A stretch of DNA of 64,000 nucleotides from Kiloniellaceae bacterium (lineage in GTDB: Bacteria; Pseudomonadota; Alphaproteobacteria; Kiloniellales; J153), in contig JAJFGN010000070.1 of NCBI GenBank assembly GCA_021776115.1, positions 1 to 64,000 on the forward strand. The letters run 5' to 3'. A program made the position numbers and the translations under genes. The stretch's first letter is position 1; each line of letters opens with the position of its first letter. Below, piece after piece: positions 30,383-39,517 of this stretch. The notes under the pieces were generated by a model. It was given only the letters and a program-made list of their open reading frames with translations. It did no database searches and had not been told where the DNA came from.

Positions 30383-31672
30383 TTGGAATTTCTTCGCCGT
30401 CTGACCGAACCCGCGGCCGCAAAGGCGGCCCGCGAGCGCACCCGTGCGCTGGTCGAAGCCGCGATGGCGACCGCCGCTCTGGTCGCCAGCGCCGATGGTC
30501 CGGCCGGCCTGGCCCAGCGTCTCCTGCTCGACCAGATTTTGGATAGCGTGGAGAGCCTGCGGGGAAACGATCCTCACGTGGCGGTTGAAATTTTCAACGG
30601 ATTCGCGCGGGCGATATCCGAGAGCGCCGAAGTTGGCCGGGCCCGCGCGTCGACCGCGATATCGGAATTCGCCGGCGCACCGGATACCCCGCGCCTGCTG
30701 CTTCATATCGCCAATGCCATGGCCACCGCACAAGGCGGCACGAGCGCAAACGCGACGGCGGAGATTGCGCGGGTATCTAAGGCTCTTGGACTCCCTGAAG
30801 AGGAAACGCCGATCCTGGAACCGGACGCCGAGGCCGGCCCCTGCACCGTAATTGTGCTGGGCAACGAGAAAGGCGGCACCGGTAAATCGACGACGGCGCT
30901 GCACTTGGCGGTGTGTCTTATGGCGCGCGGCCACAAGGTTGGGACGATCGACCTTGACGGTCACCAGGGCACGTTGTCGCGCTATATCGCTAATCGGGTC
31001 AAACTCGTTGAGCGTGGTGGGCAGGCGCTGCCGGTTCCTCAGCATCGCCGGATCGTCCCGTCAAATCTGCGCGACCGGGTCGCCGCCCATGCCGATGAGC
31101 GCGCGGAATTGCAAAGCGCGTTCAAGCTTTTGCGCGGCTGCCGCTTCGTCCTTGTCGATACGCCGGGAAGCCACACCCATCTATCGCGCCTGGGATTGGA
31201 GTTCGCCGATACCCTGATCACCCCGCTAAACGACAGCTTTCTAGACATCGACGTGCTGGCGCGGATCGATCACGGCCGGCGCGAGATCGTGGAGCCGAGC
31301 GCTTACGGCCGCATGGTGCTCGACGAGAACGATCGCCGCCGGGCCGCCGGTGGCGAGGCCCTCGACTGGATCGTCATGCGCAATCGCCTGGCGCACATCG
31401 ACGCCCGCAACACCCGTGAAATGGATAGGCTGTTGCGTCAACTAGGGGACCGCATGGGATTTCGCTTGCGTCCGGGCTTGAGCGAACGTGTCGTCTTCCG
31501 CGAGTTATTTTACAAGGGTTTAACGTTGTTCGATCCCCCGGCGGGGGGTGACGATACTGGGACCGGCGCGGCCCGTGCTTTGGCTGGACATTGCCGCGCC
31601 CGGCGCGAAGTGGAAGACTTGACCGCCGCTTTAGGTCAGGACAGCGTTGAGGCTGGACAAGCGCCGGTTTAA
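30383..31672 (+). CDS. mipZ: TerB-like domain fused to a MipZ division-site ATPase
   Basis: 429 residues in two parts. Residues about 15-140 look like a TerB/DjlA-type helical domain (LVEAAMATAALVASADGPAGLAQRLLLDQIL, then LLLHIANAMATAQGGTSANATAEIARVSKALGLPEEE). From about 154 it is MipZ, a ParA-type ATPase that forms polar gradients and keeps FtsZ at mid-cell: VIVLGNEKGGTGKSTTALHL (deviant Walker A), GTIDLDGHQGTLSRYIANR, LVDTPGSHTHLSRLG, TPLNDSFLDIDVLARID, LDWIVMRNRLAHIDARN and FRLRPGLSERVVFRELFYKGLTLFD. TTG 30383 is the start used; it has AGG two bases before. An ATG at 30464 would truncate the TerB-like part. Plain MipZ is about 270-300 residues, so the fusion is notable. Confidence 0.88.
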   Translation: MEFLRRLTEPAAAKAARERTRALVEAAMATAALVASADGPAGLAQRLLLDQILDSVESLRGNDPHVAVEIFNGFARAISESAEVGRARASTAISEFAGAPDTPRLLLHIANAMATAQGGTSANATAEIARVSKALGLPEEETPILEPDAEAGPCTVIVLGNEKGGTGKSTTALHLAVCLMARGHKVGTIDLDGHQGTLSRYIANRVKLVERGGQALPVPQHRRIVPSNLRDRVAAHADERAELQSAFKLLRGCRFVLVDTPGSHTHLSRLGLEFADTLITPLNDSFLDIDVLARIDHGRREIVEPSAYGRMVLDENDRRRAAGGEALDWIVMRNRLAHIDARNTREMDRLLRQLGDRMGFRLRPGLSERVVFRELFYKGLTLFDPPAGGDDTGTGAARALAGHCRARREVEDLTAALGQDSVEAGQAPV

Positions 31673-31706
31673 GCGGCCGGACAAGATGTAGCGCCAGGAG
31701 CTCCAG

Positions 31707-32144
31707 ATGACGGCACCCGGTAAGGATCCCTGGATGACGGCCCCGGAATACGGCCGGTCGCTGCGCGGATTCGGGATAAACCTGCTGGTCCGCGATGTCG
31801 CGCGCTCCAGCGCCTTCTTGATTGACATCCTGGGCCTAGAAAAGGTCTACGCAAACCCCGATTTCGCGGTCCTGCGCCACGCCGGGCACGACATCATCCT
31901 GCATGCCGACCACACCTACGGCGACCACCCGTTGCTGGCGCTGACCGGCGACGGCGCGATTCGCGGCGCCGGGGCGGAGTTTCGCCTCTACGGGCTCGAT
32001 CCCGATGCGGCCGAGGCGCGGGCGCGGGCGAGCGGCGAAACCGTGCTGGCCGAAAGCCGGGATAAGCCACACGGCTTGCGCGAATGCTATCTCGCCGATC
32101 CCGACGGTTATGTCTGGGTGCCAAGCGCGGCGTTGGCGGGATAG
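31707..32144 (+). CDS. VOC superfamily (glyoxalase/bleomycin-resistance fold) protein
   Basis: 145 residues: one VOC module beginning FGINLLVRDVARSSAFLIDILGLEKVY, with metal-ligand-like positions His in HDIILHADHT and Glu in GAEFRLYGLD, and the family ending GLRECYLADPDGYVWVPS. VOC proteins include glyoxalases, dioxygenases and resistance proteins; I cannot tell which. Met10 is an alternative start. It follows mipZ by about 35 bp. Confidence 0.82.
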   Translation: MTAPGKDPWMTAPEYGRSLRGFGINLLVRDVARSSAFLIDILGLEKVYANPDFAVLRHAGHDIILHADHTYGDHPLLALTGDGAIRGAGAEFRLYGLDPDAAEARARASGETVLAESRDKPHGLRECYLADPDGYVWVPSAALAG

Positions 32145-32178
32145 TCAGATCCCTAGAACCAACTCAGCTTAGACGGTC

Positions 32179-32886
32179 CTATCCGTACCTCAGCACCCGG
32201 TCGCCGTGTTGGCGCAGCCAGGCGCGGGCGTCCGAGGCGTTCGCGGTGAGACGCGCCGTTAGTTCCCAAAAGCGCGGGCCGTGGTTCATATGCTTCAGGT
32301 GCGCGATCTCGTGCGCGACCACGTAATCCAGCACCTCTTCCGGTGTCAGGATCAGGCGCCAGCAGAAATTCAGGCTGCCGTCGCTGCCGCAACTGCCCCA
32401 ACGTGTCCTGGTCTCCCGGACCGACACCCGGCGCACCGTCTCCTGTATCTTCTCTGCTTTGGATCGCGCCCGAGTGCCGAGCTCGCGCCGCGCCTCGGCC
32501 TTCAAGAAATCCGCGATGCGGCGCGGTAGATGCTCGACGTGCCCGCTGGCCCAGATAACGCCCTTGGCCCGCCAGACGCCCCGGCGCCCCTCGGGATCGT
32601 GCCGGATCACGTGATTCTGGCCCAGGATCGGCACCACGGCGCCGTCCCGGAATGGGATTCGCGCCGGTAGGGCGTCGAGTTGATCGAGCAGCCAAGCCGA
32701 TTTGTGTTCGGCGAATTCGAGGCCTTCGCGCAAGGCGGTGCGGCGCGGCAGGATCAGGCGCACCGCCCTGGCGGCGCCGTCCACGCGCAGCGAAATATGC
32801 CGTGCTTGCGCGTGCCGGGCCACCTTCAACGGGATCTCCCGGCCTGCCAATCGCAGCATTCTGGGGGGTCGGTGCGAATCTGCCAT
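32179..32886 (-). CDS. YgjP-like (DUF45/WLM-type) metallopeptidase
   Basis: About 235 residues. The zinc site VVAHEIAHLKHMNHGPRFWEL (HExxH with a third His) is characteristic of the YgjP-type DUF45 family, together with RRTRTRWGSCGSDGSLNFCWRLILTP-type sequence (here RETRTRWGSCGSDGSLNFCW) and an N-terminal beta domain HISLRVDGAARAVRLILPRR. Such proteins are probably proteases, with unknown substrate. I chose ATG 32886; the frame stays open to a TTG at 32922, just 3 bp from the ada-like stop, so translation may be coupled. Confidence 0.85.
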   Translation of the reverse strand: MADSHRPPRMLRLAGREIPLKVARHAQARHISLRVDGAARAVRLILPRRTALREGLEFAEHKSAWLLDQLDALPARIPFRDGAVVPILGQNHVIRHDPEGRRGVWRAKGVIWASGHVEHLPRRIADFLKAEARRELGTRARSKAEKIQETVRRVSVRETRTRWGSCGSDGSLNFCWRLILTPEEVLDYVVAHEIAHLKHMNHGPRFWELTARLTANASDARAWLRQHGDRVLRYG

Positions 32887-32925
32887 ATATGTCGTATAGC
32901 GCGCGTCGTCGCGCCGGGACAAGAA

Positions 32926-33807
32926 TCAGCTTTTGCGGCGCCGGGCCTCGTGCGCCAGGAGGGCGCGTTTGCGCTCGACCCCCCAACGGTAACCCGCCAG
33001 CGCGCCATCCTGACGTAACGCCCGGTGGCAGGGAATCAAGATCGAGACCGGGTTGGTGGCGCAAGCCCGGCCGACCGCGCGCTGCCCCTTTGGCACTCCC
33101 AGGCGTTCCGCGATCTGGGAGTAAGACCGGGTCTCACCGTAAGGGATAGCCAACAATTCCTGCCAGACCCGGCGTTGAAACGCGGTCGCGCGCACGTCGA
33201 GCGGCAAGCTGGGATGTGGGGCTTCGCCCGCCAAGTGGCGTAACAAGACTTCGAGGGCCGGCGCGATTGCCTGCTCGTCACGGGCGATTTCTTCGGCCTG
33301 GGGGAACTCGGCCCGCAATTTCTGCGCCAAACCGGCGTCGTCGCCACCCAGCGCCAGAAAACAAACGCCCTTCGCGGTCGCCGCGACCAGCAGGCGGCCG
33401 AGGGGCGACTCGACGACGGCGTAAGCGATGCGCGCGCCCTTACCGCCCTTGGCATAGGACGCCGGGGTCATGCCCAATTGCGAGTGGGAATCCTCGTAGA
33501 CGCGGCTGGAGGAGCCATATCCGGCAACATAGGTCGCGCCGGCAACCGACTCACCGCGTTTGAGCTCGGCCCTGAAACGGCGCGCGCGCCGGGCGTCGGC
33601 ATAGTCACGCGGGGTGACGCCCATGGCCCGCTTAAACAGGCGCTGCAGGTGCCAAGGGCTCAAGCCTACTTCGCTCGATAGCTCGGCCAGGGTGACGCTC
33701 TGCCCGTCCATTCGCTCGATATAGGCGCAGGCCGCGCGCACTTGGGCGAGGTGGTGCGCCGACAATTCCCTGGCCGTTGGCGCTTGTTTCGCGGACGCTG
33801 CCGTCAT
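32926..33807 (-). CDS. Ada-type methyltransferase lacking the N-terminal metal domain
   Basis: 293 residues: an AraC-type helix-turn-helix (residues about 25-120, SLSPWHLQRLFKRAMGVTPRDYADARR region) followed by an O6-methylguanine-DNA methyltransferase domain with active-site Cys in SILIPCHRALRQDG. The protein repairs O6-alkylguanine suicidally. The N-terminal Ada domain that senses methylphosphotriesters through four Cys is absent, so this is not a classical Ada activator; whether the AraC-like part still regulates is open. It is adjacent to the YgjP-like gene and likely cotranscribed with it. Confidence 0.9.
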   Translation of the reverse strand: MTAASAKQAPTARELSAHHLAQVRAACAYIERMDGQSVTLAELSSEVGLSPWHLQRLFKRAMGVTPRDYADARRARRFRAELKRGESVAGATYVAGYGSSSRVYEDSHSQLGMTPASYAKGGKGARIAYAVVESPLGRLLVAATAKGVCFLALGGDDAGLAQKLRAEFPQAEEIARDEQAIAPALEVLLRHLAGEAPHPSLPLDVRATAFQRRVWQELLAIPYGETRSYSQIAERLGVPKGQRAVGRACATNPVSILIPCHRALRQDGALAGYRWGVERKRALLAHEARRRKS

Positions 33808-33911
33808 CGCTTGGACTCCTTAGTGATCGTACCCGAGCCCCGCTTTTAGCAGGATGCGCGGCACCGCTCTATCCGAAGCTTGCGCAGGTTAAGGCCTTGA
33901 TTATAGGTCCT

Positions 33912-34832
33912 TTAGCTGGCACGGCGCACCACTGTCGCTGGGCTCATAAGGTATGGCTTCATGCTTTCGCGGAACATGCCCACGAACTCCGACAGGATCA
34001 GCGAACGCGGTCGGTGCGCGGGGTAAAGAATCCCCAACCCAAAGGTTAGGGTTGGTTCGAACCGGCGGATCTCCAGGCCCAGGCCGAGATATTCGTCGGC
34101 GTCAATGGGGCTGACGATGGACACGCCGGCGCCCTCGCTGACCATGATGCAGGCGGTGGCGAACTGGCGTGTCTCGACCCGCACATCGAAGCGCGCGCCA
34201 GCTTGATCGAAGGTTTGGCGCACCGCGTGGAAATGTGGGTGGTCGCGGTTCATCGAGATGATGGGAGTCCCGTCCAAATCGTTTGGAGTCAAGACCTTGC
34301 GCGTGGCCAGGGGGTGCCCCTTGGGCAGAATGCAGACGCAACGCACGTGCAGGCTCTCGAATTCGATGGCCGGGTGGTCGATCGGAATCTCGGAAAATCC
34401 GACGTCATACTGTTGCGCCATGATCCATTCCTGGACCCGCTGATTGTGCCGCGGCTGAAGGGATATGGTCACGTCCGGACGTTGCAATAGGAATTTAGCC
34501 ACGATACGGGGTAAAAAGCTGGTCGCGAAGCCTGGAAGGCACGCAATGCGCAGGTGCCCCGTCCGCCGGTTGCGGATGTCCTCCGCGATTTGGCCGATGT
34601 GATCGAGGTTGGAAATCGCGCGCTCCACCTCGCCCAGCAGAAAGGTCGCCTCCGGCGTCGGTTGCAGCCGGCCGCGTTGGCGGCTGAAAAGCGGAAAACC
34701 TAAGTCTTGCTCGAGACCGGCAATGAGGCGGCTGACTGCAGGCTGGGAAATTCGCAGCATTTCCGCCGCCTGCGTCACGCTAGCCGCATGCATGACGGCG
34801 CGGAAAGCCTCCAGTTGACGGAGTCTGATCAT
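33912..34832 (-). CDS. LysR-family transcriptional regulator
   Basis: 306 residues: winged helix-turn-helix LRQLEAFRAVMHAASVTQAAEMLRISQPAVSRLIAGLEQDLGFPLF at the N-terminus and a periplasmic-binding-protein-like effector domain (from about residue 92, GHLRIACLPGFATSFLPRIVAKF). The effector is unknown. It is divergent from ugpB, with 379 bp between the starts, so control of ugpBAEC is a reasonable guess from position alone. The ATG at 34832 is well placed for the HTH. Confidence 0.88.
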   Translation of the reverse strand: MIRLRQLEAFRAVMHAASVTQAAEMLRISQPAVSRLIAGLEQDLGFPLFSRQRGRLQPTPEATFLLGEVERAISNLDHIGQIAEDIRNRRTGHLRIACLPGFATSFLPRIVAKFLLQRPDVTISLQPRHNQRVQEWIMAQQYDVGFSEIPIDHPAIEFESLHVRCVCILPKGHPLATRKVLTPNDLDGTPIISMNRDHPHFHAVRQTFDQAGARFDVRVETRQFATACIMVSEGAGVSIVSPIDADEYLGLGLEIRRFEPTLTFGLGILYPAHRPRSLILSEFVGMFRESMKPYLMSPATVVRRAS

Positions 34833-35211
34833 AGTGCCCTGTCCTTTACCTCAAGCGTCACTTCGCGCTTGTTTCCCTGCGGTGCGGGTCAGCGCCCGGC
34901 CGCTCCCATTTTGCCATCTTGCACATTCTATAACGTAAAGACATGGATTTGTTCAGTTTAGCTATTTGACATTATGGCGGCGGATGCTCAGGGTCGAAAT
35001 AACGCAGGAGCCTGGAGCGCTTGCCCGAAAAAGACGGCGGGGAATCCGGGCTCGCGATCAGGGAACCGTGGCGGTAGAGTGGTGCAACCGAAAAAGCTTG
35101 TTCCGGTTGTCATGCCACGGTCACGGTTGGCCATCATGAAGACGGGACCATCGCGGCCCGGTTAGCGGTCCGCGAAAGTCTCGCCGATTTTGCTCGACAG
35201 GGAGGTTTAGG
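34833..35211. other. Control region between the lysR gene and ugpB
   Basis: 379 bp, no credible ORF. The lysR-proximal part is AT-rich (34920-34975, with TTGACA at 34967-34972). The ugp-proximal part holds the PHO-like box at 35107-35124. A strong ribosome site GGGAGG lies just before the ugpB ATG. Confidence 0.6.
35107..35124 (+). promoter_or_regulatory. Candidate PHO box of ugpB
   Basis: TTGTCAT-GCCA-CGGTCAC: two 7 bp direct repeats four bases apart, each matching the CTGTCA(T/C) half-site at six of seven. GGTT and a weak third repeat follow. It is 87 bp before the ugpB ATG. Confidence 0.55.
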
Positions 35212-36534
35212 ATGCATTTGCGCAGAACGATTACCGCCGTAGCCACGATGCTTGCCGTGGCAACCGGCGCCGGCGCCGCCATGGCGGCAACCGAAATACA
35301 GTGGTGGCACGCGATGGGTGGCGTCAATGGCGAACGCGTTAACAAAATCGCCAATGACTTCAACGCCACCCAATCCGACTACAAAGTCGTGCCCGTCTTC
35401 AAGGGCAATTACACCGAGACCATGACCGCCGCTATTGCGGCGTTCCGGGCCAAACAACAACCCCACATCGTGCAAGTCTTCGAGGTCGGCACCGCCACCA
35501 TGATGGCAGCCAAGGGTGCGATTTATCCGATCGAGGATCTGATGAAGGCGTCCGGAATACCCTTCGACAAGTCGATCTATCTGCCAGCCGTGATTTCCTA
35601 TTACCAGCGCCCAAACGGCGATCTTTTGTCGATGCCGTTCAATTCCTCCACACCGGTGCTCTGGTACAACAGGGATGCGCTCAAAAAAGCCGGCGTTTCG
35701 GCGCCGCCGAAAACCTGGGACGAGATGAAGAGCGCTTCGCAAAAACTGGTCGCGGCCGGTTATAAATGCGGTTTTTCGTTCGGTTGGCAATCTTGGGTAA
35801 TGGTCGAAAATTACAGTTCCTGGCACAACCTTGCGCTCGGCACTAAGGAAAATGGTTTCGCCGGTCTTGACACCGAGTTCACCTTCAACAACGACGCGGT
35901 TAAATCCCGCCTCGCCACCATCGCCGACTGGTCCAAGGACAAACTGTTTACCTACGGCGGGCGCCGCGGCGACAGCCTTTCGATGTTCACCAACGGTGAA
36001 TGCGGCATGTGGATGAATTCATCGGCCTACTACGGCAGTATCAAGAAGCAGGCCAAGTTCGACTTCGGTCAGTCCATGCTGCCGCTCGACACCAGTGTCG
36101 CCAACGAGCCGCAAAACTCGATCATCGGCGGCGCCACCTTGTGGGTGCTCAGAGGGCATGACAAGGGCGATTACAAGGGTGTCGGCCTTTTCATGAACTA
36201 CTTGTCGTCGCCCGAGGTTCAGGCCTGGTGGCATCAGGAAACGGGCTATGTGCCGATCACCACGCCAGCCTACGAGCTTTCCAAAAAGCAAGGGTTCTAT
36301 GACAAGAACCCGGGGACCGATACGGCAATCAAACAGCTCAGCCTAAACACGCCGACACCGAATTCGCGTGGCTTGCGGTTCGGCAGCTTCGTGCAGATCA
36401 GGGACATCATCAACGAAGAGATGGAAGCGATCTGGAACGGTTCGAAGACGGCTGACAAAGCCCTCGACGAGGCCGCGGCACGGGGCAACAAACTGCTCAG
36501 AAAGTTCGAAAAAGCCAATACACCAAGCCAGTAA
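35212..36534 (+). CDS. ugpB: sn-Glycerol-3-phosphate ABC transporter, binding protein UgpB
   Basis: The periplasmic binding protein of the Ugp importer, taking up glycerol-3-phosphate and glycerophosphodiesters when phosphate is short. 440 residues with a signal peptide (cleavage near AMA|AT, about residue 25). Family marks: TEIQWWHAMGGVNGERVNKIANDFN, NSSTPVLWYNRDALKKAG and SIIGGATLWVLRGH. The start has GGGAGG upstream. It heads ugpBAEC; the ATPase gene comes last, as usual. A PHO-like box lies upstream. Confidence 0.95.
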   Translation: MHLRRTITAVATMLAVATGAGAAMAATEIQWWHAMGGVNGERVNKIANDFNATQSDYKVVPVFKGNYTETMTAAIAAFRAKQQPHIVQVFEVGTATMMAAKGAIYPIEDLMKASGIPFDKSIYLPAVISYYQRPNGDLLSMPFNSSTPVLWYNRDALKKAGVSAPPKTWDEMKSASQKLVAAGYKCGFSFGWQSWVMVENYSSWHNLALGTKENGFAGLDTEFTFNNDAVKSRLATIADWSKDKLFTYGGRRGDSLSMFTNGECGMWMNSSAYYGSIKKQAKFDFGQSMLPLDTSVANEPQNSIIGGATLWVLRGHDKGDYKGVGLFMNYLSSPEVQAWWHQETGYVPITTPAYELSKKQGFYDKNPGTDTAIKQLSLNTPTPNSRGLRFGSFVQIRDIINEEMEAIWNGSKTADKALDEAAARGNKLLRKFEKANTPSQ

Positions 36535-36618
36535 GCGAAACCTCCCTAGGTTGGCGTTTCCCGTCTTCGGCCTTGCAGCTGGAGTCGGGGACGCTTACCA
36601 ACGTAGAAGCTTTCTGAC

Positions 36619-37500
36619 ATGCTGAAACGCGTCCATTTCGGACCCTCATGGCTGCCGTTTGCGCTTGTCGCGCCGCAGATTATCATCACCGTGGTGTTCT
36701 TCATCTGGCCGGCAAGCCAGGCGCTCTATCAGTCGCTTCTGGTCGAGGACCCCTTCGGACTGAAGACGGAATTCGTCTGGTTCGATAATTTCATTGAACT
36801 GTTCGGCGACGAGCATTACCTGGGCGCCTTCCAGCGCACGATTTTTTTCTCATTCTCCGTCGCCTTTTTGTCGATGACTTTCGCCTTGACCCTGGCGGCG
36901 ATGGCTGACCGGGTGATCAAGGGCGCAACGACCTACCGGACATTTCTGATATGGCCCTATGCCGTGGCGCCCGTGGTTTCCGGCGCGCTGTGGGTGTTCA
37001 TGTTCGATCCGACCTTAGGCATCTTCACCTACACTCTGGGCGCCCTGGGATACGAGTGGAACCACAAGCTGAACGGCGGCGAAGCGATGTTCCTGGTGAT
37101 CATCGCCTCGGCCTGGAAGCAGGTCGCCTACAATTTCCTTTTCTTCCTCGCCGCCATGCAATCAATCCCCAAATCGCTGATCGAGGCGGCGGCTATCGAC
37201 GGCGCCGGGCCGACGCGGCGCTTCTTCTCGATTATTCTCCCACTGATTTCTCCGACCACCTTCTTTCTGATGGTGATAAACGTCGTTTTCGCCTTTTTCG
37301 AGACCTTCGGCATCGTTCATGCCGTCACCGCGGGGGGCCCCGCCAAGGCTACCGAAATACTGGTCTACAAGGTCTTTAACGATGGCTTCATCGGTCTCGA
37401 CCTGGGCGGTTCGGCGGCGCAGTCGGTGATTCTCATGCTGATTGTTATTTCGTTGACCGTCATTCAGTTCCGCTACGTGGAAAAGAGGGTCGAGTACTGA
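36619..37500 (+). CDS. ugpA: sn-Glycerol-3-phosphate ABC transporter permease UgpA
   Basis: An inner-membrane permease of the MalF type with six hydrophobic segments; 293 residues. The EAA loop [22 protein letters not shown] contacts the UgpC ATPase. [24 protein letters not shown] at the N-terminus is typical of UgpA. Its stop overlaps the ATG of ugpE by one base (TGATG), so translation is coupled. Confidence 0.95.
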   Translation: MLKRVHFGPSWLPFALVAPQIIITVVFFIWPASQALYQSLLVEDPFGLKTEFVWFDNFIELFGDEHYLGAFQRTIFFSFSVAFLSMTFALTLAAMADRVIKGATTYRTFLIWPYAVAPVVSGALWVFMFDPTLGIFTYTLGALGYEWNHKLNGGEAMFLVIIASAWKQVAYNFLFFLAAMQSIPKSLIEAAAIDGAGPTRRFFSIILPLISPTTFFLMVINVVFAFFETFGIVHAVTAGGPAKATEILVYKVFNDGFIGLDLGGSAAQSVILMLIVISLTVIQFRYVEKRVEY

Positions 37501-38348
37501 TGGTTGAACACCGACCCATCGTGACGTTCGTCTCTCACCTCGTACTGATCTTCGGCGTGGCGATTATCGCCTTTCCGATTTGGATTACCTTCGTCGCCTC
37601 GACCCACGAAGCCGCGCGCATGGTGCAAATTCCGTTGCCGCTGCTTCCCGGCGATCAGTTCTTCAAGAATCTCGAATTGACGCTGTTCAAAGGGCTCGAA
37701 GGCGCGGGCGCGCCGCCGGTCGGTTTCATGATGGTCAATAGCCTGGTCATGGCCTTGATGATCGCCGTTGGCAAGATCGCCATTTCCTTGATCTCGGCTT
37801 TCGCCATCGTCTATTTCAAATTTCCCTTCCGCATGGGCTTCTTCTGGATGATTTTCATCACCTTGATGCTACCGGTCGAGGTGCGCATTCTACCGACTTT
37901 CGAAGTGGTGGCCAATCTTGGCATGCTTAATACCTACTGGGGTTTGAGCATCCCGCTAATCGCCTCGGCGACGGCGACCTTCATGTTTCGTCAGGTGTTT
38001 CTGACCATACCCGACGAGTTGTTGGAGGCGGCGCGTATAGACGGCGCCGGGCCGATGCGGTTCTTTGTCGATATCTTGATTCCCTTGTCGCGCACCAATA
38101 TTGCCGCCCTGTTCGTCATCCTCTTCATCTATGGCTGGAACCAATACCTGTGGCCGCTGCTGGTGACCACCGATCAGAGCATGTACACCGTCGTCATGGG
38201 TATCAAGCAGATGCTGGAGGCCGCCGAACAATCTCCCGACTGGCATCAGATCATGATGACGTCGCTGCTGGCCATGCTACCGCCGGTGTTCGTTGTCGTA
38301 TTCATGCAACGACTGTTCGTCAGGGGTTTGACGGAAACCGAAAAATGA
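37500..38348 (+). CDS. ugpE: sn-Glycerol-3-phosphate ABC transporter permease UgpE
   Basis: The second permease (MalG type); 282 residues, six hydrophobic segments. The EAA loop LLEAARIDGAGPMRFFVDILIPL is intact. VASTHEAARMVQIPLPLLPGDQFFKNLE is the UgpE-specific periplasmic loop. The C-terminus QRLFVRGLTETEK is typical. It forms the membrane channel with UgpA; ugpC follows after 21 bp. Confidence 0.95.
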   Translation: MVEHRPIVTFVSHLVLIFGVAIIAFPIWITFVASTHEAARMVQIPLPLLPGDQFFKNLELTLFKGLEGAGAPPVGFMMVNSLVMALMIAVGKIAISLISAFAIVYFKFPFRMGFFWMIFITLMLPVEVRILPTFEVVANLGMLNTYWGLSIPLIASATATFMFRQVFLTIPDELLEAARIDGAGPMRFFVDILIPLSRTNIAALFVILFIYGWNQYLWPLLVTTDQSMYTVVMGIKQMLEAAEQSPDWHQIMMTSLLAMLPPVFVVVFMQRLFVRGLTETEK

Positions 38349-38369
38349 ATCGAAATCAGGTTACCTAGT

Positions 38370-39449
38370 ATGGCGGAAATACACCTAAACAAAGTTCATA
38401 AATCCTATGGCGCGGATGAAGTTCTCCACGGCGTCGACTGGCATATCCGGGACGGCGAATTCGTCGTCATCGTCGGTCCCAGCGGTTGTGGAAAGTCGAC
38501 GCTGCTGCGCATGATCGCGGGCCTGGAAGGAATCAGCCAGGGCGAAATCTCCATTGGCGAGCGCGTCGTCAACGATCTCGAACCGGCCGAGCGCGATATC
38601 GCCATGGTGTTCCAGAACTATGCCCTCTATCCCCATATGTCGGTTTACAACAACATGGCGTACGGGTTGAAAATCAAGGGCATCGCCAAGGACGAAATCG
38701 AAAAAAGGGTCAATCGGACAGCCGAAATTCTAGAGATCCGTGACTACCTGAAGCGCTCGCCGCGGCAACTCAGCGGCGGCCAGCGGCAACGGGTGGCCAT
38801 GGGCCGCGCGATCGTCCGCGAACCCAGCGTCTTTTTGTTCGACGAGCCGCTCTCCAATTTGGATGCCAAGCTGCGCGTTCAGATGCGCCTGGAAATCAAG
38901 AAACTTCAGGAACGACTCGGTATTACAAGCGTCTATGTCACGCATGACCAGGTCGAGGCGATGACCTTGGGGCACCGGCTGATGGTCCTCAACGGCGGAT
39001 ACGTAGAGCAACTGGGGACGCCGATAGAGCTTTACGAACGCCCGGCGACGGCATTCGTGGCGGGCTTCATCGGTTCTCCTTCCATGAATTTCCTGGACGC
39101 TAAAATAAGCGAAGATGGAAAAAAAGCCGTGTTTCCGGGCGGGGACGCCCTAGATCTCCCGGGAGACCTCGCCAAGCATGCGAACCATCGGGTTACCGTC
39201 GGCATGCGGCCCGAACACCTTCAAGTGGATGAAGGTAAATCCGAAACGACATCGCAAACGGTACAGGTGGTCGAGCATCTGGGGGCCGACACGCTGGTAC
39301 ATGGGACGTTCGGTAGTGGCAACTCCGACCTGATCGTTCGCCTTAAGGGCATCAGGACCATCGGCAAAGGCGAGGTCTTGCCGCTCGCAATCGATCCAAG
39401 AAATATTCACGTCTTCGATCCCGATAGTGGAAAGCGTTTGGATTCTTAA
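38370..39449 (+). CDS. ugpC: sn-Glycerol-3-phosphate ABC transporter ATPase UgpC
   Basis: The cytoplasmic ATPase of the Ugp importer, MalK-like; 359 residues. Walker [10 protein letters not shown], signature [16 protein letters not shown], Walker [17 protein letters not shown], switch His in [12 protein letters not shown]-terminal regulatory TOBE-like domain runs from about residue 240 ([16 protein letters not shown]). It is at the end of the ugp set; a metallophosphoesterase starts 68 bp on. Confidence 0.95.
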   Translation: MAEIHLNKVHKSYGADEVLHGVDWHIRDGEFVVIVGPSGCGKSTLLRMIAGLEGISQGEISIGERVVNDLEPAERDIAMVFQNYALYPHMSVYNNMAYGLKIKGIAKDEIEKRVNRTAEILEIRDYLKRSPRQLSGGQRQRVAMGRAIVREPSVFLFDEPLSNLDAKLRVQMRLEIKKLQERLGITSVYVTHDQVEAMTLGHRLMVLNGGYVEQLGTPIELYERPATAFVAGFIGSPSMNFLDAKISEDGKKAVFPGGDALDLPGDLAKHANHRVTVGMRPEHLQVDEGKSETTSQTVQVVEHLGADTLVHGTFGSGNSDLIVRLKGIRTIGKGEVLPLAIDPRNIHVFDPDSGKRLDS

Positions 39450-39517
39450 GCTAGCCGCTGGCCCTCTTCCTTCTGCCGGCTCAATATGAGCCCCCATCCT
39501 TCGATAGAGCCTGTGCC

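Noticed and set aside
29030-31045. 671-codon open frame antisense to the penicillin-binding protein and mipZ
   Set aside because: Spans two confident genes and a spacer on the other strand; composition typical of an antisense shadow.
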